NCBI GenBank assembly: GCA_903921135.1 | Contig: CAIXOY010000407.1 | Span: 1 to 28,783, forward strand | DNA length: 28,783 bases | From: an uncultured Gammaproteobacteria bacterium | GTDB taxonomy: Bacteria; Pseudomonadota; Gammaproteobacteria; Pseudomonadales; UBA5518 | Direction: 5' to 3' | The notes under the pieces: model-generated | Seen by the model: the letters and a program-made list of their open reading frames with translations, nothing else | Database searches by the model: none | Told to the model about the DNA's origin: nothing | Shown: positions 24,883-28,783 of the stretch, piece by piece | How the letters are laid out: every line of letters starts with the position of its first letter | Numbering within the stretch: position 1 is the stretch's first letter | Translations under genes and position numbers: made by a program

Positions 24883-27102
24883 TCACCGCGATCCGTAGCC
24901 GATCACCCCGTAGCCGCGGTAACCGTGGCTGCCCGCAAGTTCGCCCACGCGGTTCAGCACCACGCCTTCGAGCCGCACGCCGGCTGCGCCCAGCTTGCGC
25001 ACGGAGCGGGCGATTTCCTCGGCGCGATGATGCGCGGCACCGACCACGAGGTAGGCGGCAGCGGCGAGTTTTCCGAGGGCCATGGCATCGGGCACCATCA
25101 ACACCGCCGGCGCCGTCACCAGCACGACGTCGTGGCTGGCCTCGAGCGTAGCGAGGAACTCGACGAAAGCGGGGCTGCGCAGGCGCTCGTAGGAGCCGGC
25201 GTAGCGCTCGCCGCAACTCACCCAGTCGAGCCCCTGCACGGGGCTGCGGCGGATCATGTCGCCCACCGATGCCGAGCCGGAGAGGTACTCCCCGATGCCC
25301 GGCTCCTGCGGCGAGCGGAAGTAGGCGTGCAACGTGCCGCGGCGCAGATCGGCGTCCACAATCACCACCGAGCGACCCGCGCGGGCGAGCATCACGCCCA
25401 GATTGGCGGCGAGGAAGGTCTTGCCGGCAGCAGGCGCAGGCCCGCAGATCATCACCACGCCCGCCTGCGGCATGCCCACGGCGAGCACGCCGAGCGCATC
25501 GATCGCGGGGTCTGCAGGATCGTGCAGGGCAAGGATGCGTGTCTCGGCGAGATCCTCTCCCTTGCCCGGCTTGTCGAGACGCGCCTGACGGGCCGAGAAG
25601 GGCACGCTCGCCTGCACCGTGAGCCCGCTCGCCTCCTCGACGTCCTCCGGGTTATCCAGGCCGCGCAACAACGCGCGCTGGCCGAGCACCACCGCAGCGC
25701 CCAGCAGCGGCCCGAGCAACAGAGCGAGCGGCAGCAGCAGCGATGGCTGCGGAAACACGGCCTGCCTGACTTCGATGGCCGGATCCACGATCCAGATGCT
25801 GCCCACGCTTCCGGCAGGCGAGACCTCGAAGTTGATGATCGCGGTGTCGACGGTGTTGTGGATGAGGTCCAGCCGTTCGACGTCCTTGGCGAGCCAGGCG
25901 AGTTCCTGCTGGGTTGAGGGGATCTGGCGCAGGCGTGCAGCGAGCGAATCCCGCTCCGCACGTACCGCAGCGATGGCCTCTTCGAGTTGGCGGATGGTGG
26001 TACTGCGGGGCCCGAATGACTGCCGCGTCTTGCCGAGTTCGGCCTGCAGGTCGATCTCCTTCATCTGCAAAGTGACGGCGCTTTGCAGAAGCTGTGCGGT
26101 TTCGATCCCTAGATCCGGAGAGCCGGCGCTGCCGGACTGGAACGCCGAGAGTTTCTCGCGCGCCTCGACAAGTTGCTTCTCGAGGGGAGCGATCTTCTTG
26201 CGCAGCACTGCAACCGCGCGCGCGGCCTCGGCGGCGGACTTCTCGCGGTCCTTGAAGACATAGGCATCCATCAGGGTGTTCACGACGTCCGCGGCCTCGC
26301 GCGGCGTAGCAGCGGTGAAACTCACACGCACCACGCCGGAACCCGTGCCCTGCTCCTCCACGACGAGCTTGTCCAGCAGCCGCTCGATGGCGGCGTCGTG
26401 ATCGAGCGGCGTGAGGGTGAAACGGGTACCCGGCGCCGCACGCAGTTGCGAGATGGAGGCCTTCACGCGGCGGTCTGCGCTCACCGACTGCTGACCGACC
26501 CGGCCCTGCAGCAATTCGCTGCCCCAGAAGCTGCGGATCGAGTAGCCGTTGCCCTCTTCCGCCACCAGCGTAAGAGAGCTGCCCAGCAGTTCCGGTGCCA
26601 CCTCGAGGCTTTCGACGCGGATCTGCTCACCGCCCCAGGCCCAGCGGCCAAGCCCCGGCAGCGCCTGCACCGGCTCGCTGCGATGGCCGTTCAGCCGGGC
26701 CACGAGCGTGCCCACCAGCGGAAAGCGCGAGGGCTCCACCACGGTGTCCAGCGCGAGGCCCCGCAGAACTTCGTCCAGCACGCGCCGCGAGCGGATCATC
26801 TCGATTTCGCTTGCTACCTTGTCGGGCTGCCCGAGCAGGGAGGACGCGGCATCGGTGCTGAGAGTTCCCGCCGGGGTTGCCCGCTCATCGTTCACGCGCA
26901 GCAAGCCGCTGGACCGGAAGCTCTGCTCCCCCAGCACGCAAGCCAGCAACGCCGCGGCAAACACCACCGCCGCCACACCGAACACCGTGCGGCGCCCCGC
27001 ACGCAGCAGATCGAAGAGCGCGTGGATATTGACCTCGTCGGCCACGCGATAGACCGGCGGCGGCAGAGCGGGTGATGTGCTGTCGGGTGCTTGTGCGGCC
27101 AC
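24883..27102 (-). CDS. wzc: Wzc-like chain-length determinant with degenerate BY-kinase domain
   Basis: The protein has 739 residues from GTG 27102, seven bases after the wza stop. It has an N-terminal Wzz domain with a first membrane helix (about 40-58), a periplasmic coiled-coil region (about 280-420) and a second helix (about 453-475, after PxxP-like FPQPSLLLP). The cytoplasmic ATPase domain has Walker A GPAPAAGKTF (554-563, K561) and Walker A' VVIVDADLRRG (579-589), as in Wzc. The Walker B position, normally hydrophobic-Asp-Thr-Pro-Pro, reads LVTAPAV (661-667), so the Asp is missing. The usual ExxRxxR helix before Walker A is also not recognisable (IDALGVLAVGM). The tail has three tyrosines (728, 731, 736) in a Gly-rich end. 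It controls polymer length and export with Wza, but kinase activity is doubtful. Confidence 0.92.
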   Translation of the reverse strand: MAAQAPDSTSPALPPPVYRVADEVNIHALFDLLRAGRRTVFGVAAVVFAAALLACVLGEQSFRSSGLLRVNDERATPAGTLSTDAASSLLGQPDKVASEIEMIRSRRVLDEVLRGLALDTVVEPSRFPLVGTLVARLNGHRSEPVQALPGLGRWAWGGEQIRVESLEVAPELLGSSLTLVAEEGNGYSIRSFWGSELLQGRVGQQSVSADRRVKASISQLRAAPGTRFTLTPLDHDAAIERLLDKLVVEEQGTGSGVVRVSFTAATPREAADVVNTLMDAYVFKDREKSAAEAARAVAVLRKKIAPLEKQLVEAREKLSAFQSGSAGSPDLGIETAQLLQSAVTLQMKEIDLQAELGKTRQSFGPRSTTIRQLEEAIAAVRAERDSLAARLRQIPSTQQELAWLAKDVERLDLIHNTVDTAIINFEVSPAGSVGSIWIVDPAIEVRQAVFPQPSLLLPLALLLGPLLGAAVVLGQRALLRGLDNPEDVEEASGLTVQASVPFSARQARLDKPGKGEDLAETRILALHDPADPAIDALGVLAVGMPQAGVVMICGPAPAAGKTFLAANLGVMLARAGRSVVIVDADLRRGTLHAYFRSPQEPGIGEYLSGSASVGDMIRRSPVQGLDWVSCGERYAGSYERLRSPAFVEFLATLEASHDVVLVTAPAVLMVPDAMALGKLAAAAYLVVGAAHHRAEEIARSVRKLGAAGVRLEGVVLNRVGELAGSHGYRGYGVIGYGSR

Positions 27103-27109
27103 GTGGGAA

Positions 27110-28330
27110 TTACTCGATCCCTTGGATCTGATCGCCCACCCAGACGGTGTTCACCGTCGGGAAGACCTGCTCGATAACGGTGTTGTACTGCGAGAGCGCG
27201 GTGGCCATCACATAGACGATGTCGCGCGCGTGCAGCGGGAACTGGCTGGCGAGCAGCATGCCTTCGGCAGAGCTCATGTCGAGGGCGTAAACGGAGGCCG
27301 AGGCTGCGCTGCCCGCCTCGTTCAGGCGGAACACCAGCACACCCGAATCGTTGCCGCGCAGCGTGTCGAGGCCACCGCTTGCGCTGAGGGCCTCGACCAG
27401 CGGGATCGAGCCGTCCTGCATGATCACCGGCTGCTGTTCCTTCACGCTGCCGAGCATGTAGACCTTGTCGCGGGCGCGGTCGGGCACGTGGAGGTGGTCC
27501 CCTGGTTGCAGCAGCACGTTGCCACCGGGCCCCTCGCCCGAGAGCAGCGAGGCGATATCGATGCTGTAGCGCTGCTCGCCGCGCACCAGCACGGCTCGCC
27601 TGCGGCTCGCGCCCTCGGCAAGGCCGCCGCTCGCGTCGATGGCCTGCAGGATGCCCTTCGGCGTGTCGTCCAGCGTGATCGTGCCCGGCTTGCGCACCTC
27701 ACCCGTGACCTGCACGCGGTGCGCCCGGTAAGACAGCACCTTGGCGTCGACCTTGGGGTCCACCACCAGCCCCGCAAGGCGTTGGGCGAAGACCTCGCGC
27801 AGTTCGCGGACCGTGAGCCCCGCAGCACGCAGGGTGCCGACGACGGGGTAATACAGGGAACCGTCCGCCGCGACGATGCGGCCTTCTTTTTCCGCCAGGT
27901 TGTTGTCTCCGCCGGTGACCGGCTGCGAGAACTCGGGGTGCTCCCACACCGACACCAGCACCACATCCCCGGGGCCCATGCGGTACTCCGGCGGCACATC
28001 TGCAGGGCTCACCACGGGCAGGCCGGCTACGGCATCACGGGCAGACGCGGCCTGCTGCTGGCGCAAGCCGGCCACCACCTGCGGCGAGACCCTCACCACC
28101 TCGTACTTGCCGAGCGGCGCGGGCTCTGCGGCGGCCACGGCCGAGGGCGGCGGTGGCACCGCGCGGGGCCCGTACGGCGGCCACTCGGAGCCGCGAGCAG
28201 TGCCCTCCTTCTCGCCAAAGACGTGTACACCCTCGTCGACCTTCGCCACGTTCAGGCCCGGCACGACTTCGGAACAGGCGCCGGCGGCGAGTGCCGTCAG
28301 CAGCAGGAATGCGGACCGGATGATGCGCAC
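27110..28330 (-). CDS. wza: Wza-like outer-membrane polysaccharide export lipoprotein
   Basis: GTG 28330 is preferred over ATG 28370-28372 because it begins directly at a lipoprotein signal (RIIRSAFLLLTALAAGAC) with the lipobox LAAGAC and cysteine 19. The longer start would place 14 non-signal residues in front. The predicted length is 406 residues (Wza is about 380). A Pro/Ala-rich linker (about 45-75) precedes the poly-export domain, which starts at PPEYRMGPGDVVLVSVWEHPEF (about 112-133, given here by its ends). Two SLBB-type units follow (VQVTGEVRKPGTI.., VYMLGSVKEQQPV..). The C-terminal segment (FPTVNTVWVGDQ) corresponds to the outer-membrane-spanning end of Wza. It should form the export channel for the polymer with the downstream Wzc-like protein. 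The 112 bases upstream, before the sugar transferase, show no clear promoter. Confidence 0.93.
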   Translation of the reverse strand: MRIIRSAFLLLTALAAGACSEVVPGLNVAKVDEGVHVFGEKEGTARGSEWPPYGPRAVPPPPSAVAAAEPAPLGKYEVVRVSPQVVAGLRQQQAASARDAVAGLPVVSPADVPPEYRMGPGDVVLVSVWEHPEFSQPVTGGDNNLAEKEGRIVAADGSLYYPVVGTLRAAGLTVRELREVFAQRLAGLVVDPKVDAKVLSYRAHRVQVTGEVRKPGTITLDDTPKGILQAIDASGGLAEGASRRRAVLVRGEQRYSIDIASLLSGEGPGGNVLLQPGDHLHVPDRARDKVYMLGSVKEQQPVIMQDGSIPLVEALSASGGLDTLRGNDSGVLVFRLNEAGSAASASVYALDMSSAEGMLLASQFPLHARDIVYVMATALSQYNTVIEQVFPTVNTVWVGDQIQGIE

Positions 28331-28442
28331 GGTGGCGGGATCTCTCTGGATTCGTGGGCCGGGGACCTGCATGCAGCGGGTGCTGCAGCCGGGAATCGAA
28401 GCCTATTCAGCGCGTGTGACAGTTCGGTGAAGCCGGGCCCGT

Positions 28443-28783
28443 TCAGTGCGCCCCGACGCGGAACAGCACCACGTAGACCGTCTTCAGCAGGATGAAAGCA
28501 TCGAGCCGCGCCGAGCGGCTGCGCACGTACTCGATGTCGAGCGCAACACGACGCGCGTAGCAGGTACTGTTACGCCCGCTCACCTGCCACAAACCTGTCA
28601 CACCCGGGCGCACCGAGGTGTACCAGAGACGGTCAGCGCCGTAACGCTCGAGTTCGGCGTCCAGCACGGGCCTGGGGCCTACCATGCTCATCTCGCCACG
28701 CAGCACATTCAGCAGCTGCGGCAACTCGTCAATGCTGGTACGGCGCAGGAAGGCGCCCAGCGGCGTGATGCGCGGATCGTTGC
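28443..28783 (-). CDS. Undecaprenyl-phosphate sugar-1-phosphate transferase, C-terminal part (5' end outside window)
   Basis: The frame is open from the right edge down to a TGA at 28443-28445, giving the last 112 residues. It contains the conserved C-terminal core of the bacterial sugar transferase (WbaP/PglC) family: DPRITPLGAFLRRTSIDELPQ, then LLNVLRGEMSMVGPRPV, then a Tyr-rich stretch with RPGVTGLWQVSGRN, and the final DIEYV...LDAFILLKTVYVVLF. The enzyme attaches the first sugar phosphate to undecaprenyl phosphate, starting repeat-unit assembly. It is the first visible gene of the exopolysaccharide locus. The N-terminal membrane region cannot be seen, so a long (five-helix) or short form cannot be told apart. 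Confidence 0.95.
   Translation of the reverse strand, partial: NDPRITPLGAFLRRTSIDELPQLLNVLRGEMSMVGPRPVLDAELERYGADRLWYTSVRPGVTGLWQVSGRNSTCYARRVALDIEYVRSRSARLDAFILLKTVYVVLFRVGAH

Overview
The window is GC-rich, with tightly packed genes all read on the minus strand, so transcription runs from high to low coordinates. Gene content (Wza/Wzc-type capsule export, ExbB/ExbD/TonB-like proteins, a two-partner secretion pair, outer-membrane barrels ending in Phe) points to a high-GC Gram-negative proteobacterium, most likely a gammaproteobacterium. The genus cannot be named from the sequence. No tRNA, rRNA, insertion sequence, CRISPR array or phage gene was seen.

The right half (28783 down to 17010) is an exopolysaccharide locus. 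In order it encodes the C-terminal end of a lipid-linked sugar-phosphate transferase, a Wza-like outer-membrane export lipoprotein, a Wzc-like chain-length protein with a degenerate tyrosine-kinase domain, a sulfotransferase, a Wzx-like flippase, a Wzy-like polymerase, a secreted putative clan GH-A glycoside hydrolase, two more sulfotransferases of different subtypes, and a family 4 glycosyltransferase. From the first sulfotransferase to the glycosyltransferase, all six junctions are 4-base ATGA or GTGA overlaps, so these seven genes look translationally coupled. The predicted product is a sulfated polysaccharide made by the Wzx/Wzy-dependent route.

The left half (16930 down to 1) is an eight-gene two-partner secretion operon with its own inner-membrane energiser. 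In order it encodes the TpsB outer-membrane translocator, an ExbB-like channel protein fused to a large periplasmic DUF2341/LamG-like region, ExbD, a TonB-like protein with a run of 14 prolines, a putative porin, a periplasmic coiled-coil protein, a small YbjN-like protein, and a giant FHA-type TpsA exoprotein. The tpsA frame is open without a stop from 9387 to the left edge (3,129 codons) and continues outside the window. From memory, this layout resembles the Pseudomonas aeruginosa pdtA/pdtB-exbB2-exbD2 region.

The two blocks are in the same orientation and only 79 bases apart. A reasonable inference is that together they build a sulfated matrix polysaccharide and a giant surface adhesin, comparable in logic to Psl and CdrA in Pseudomonas biofilms. 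The least ordinary points are the energised secretion operon, the eight mature-region cysteines of TpsA that all fall in four tight pairs, the missing Walker B aspartate in the Wzc-like protein, and three distinct sulfotransferases in one coupled operon.
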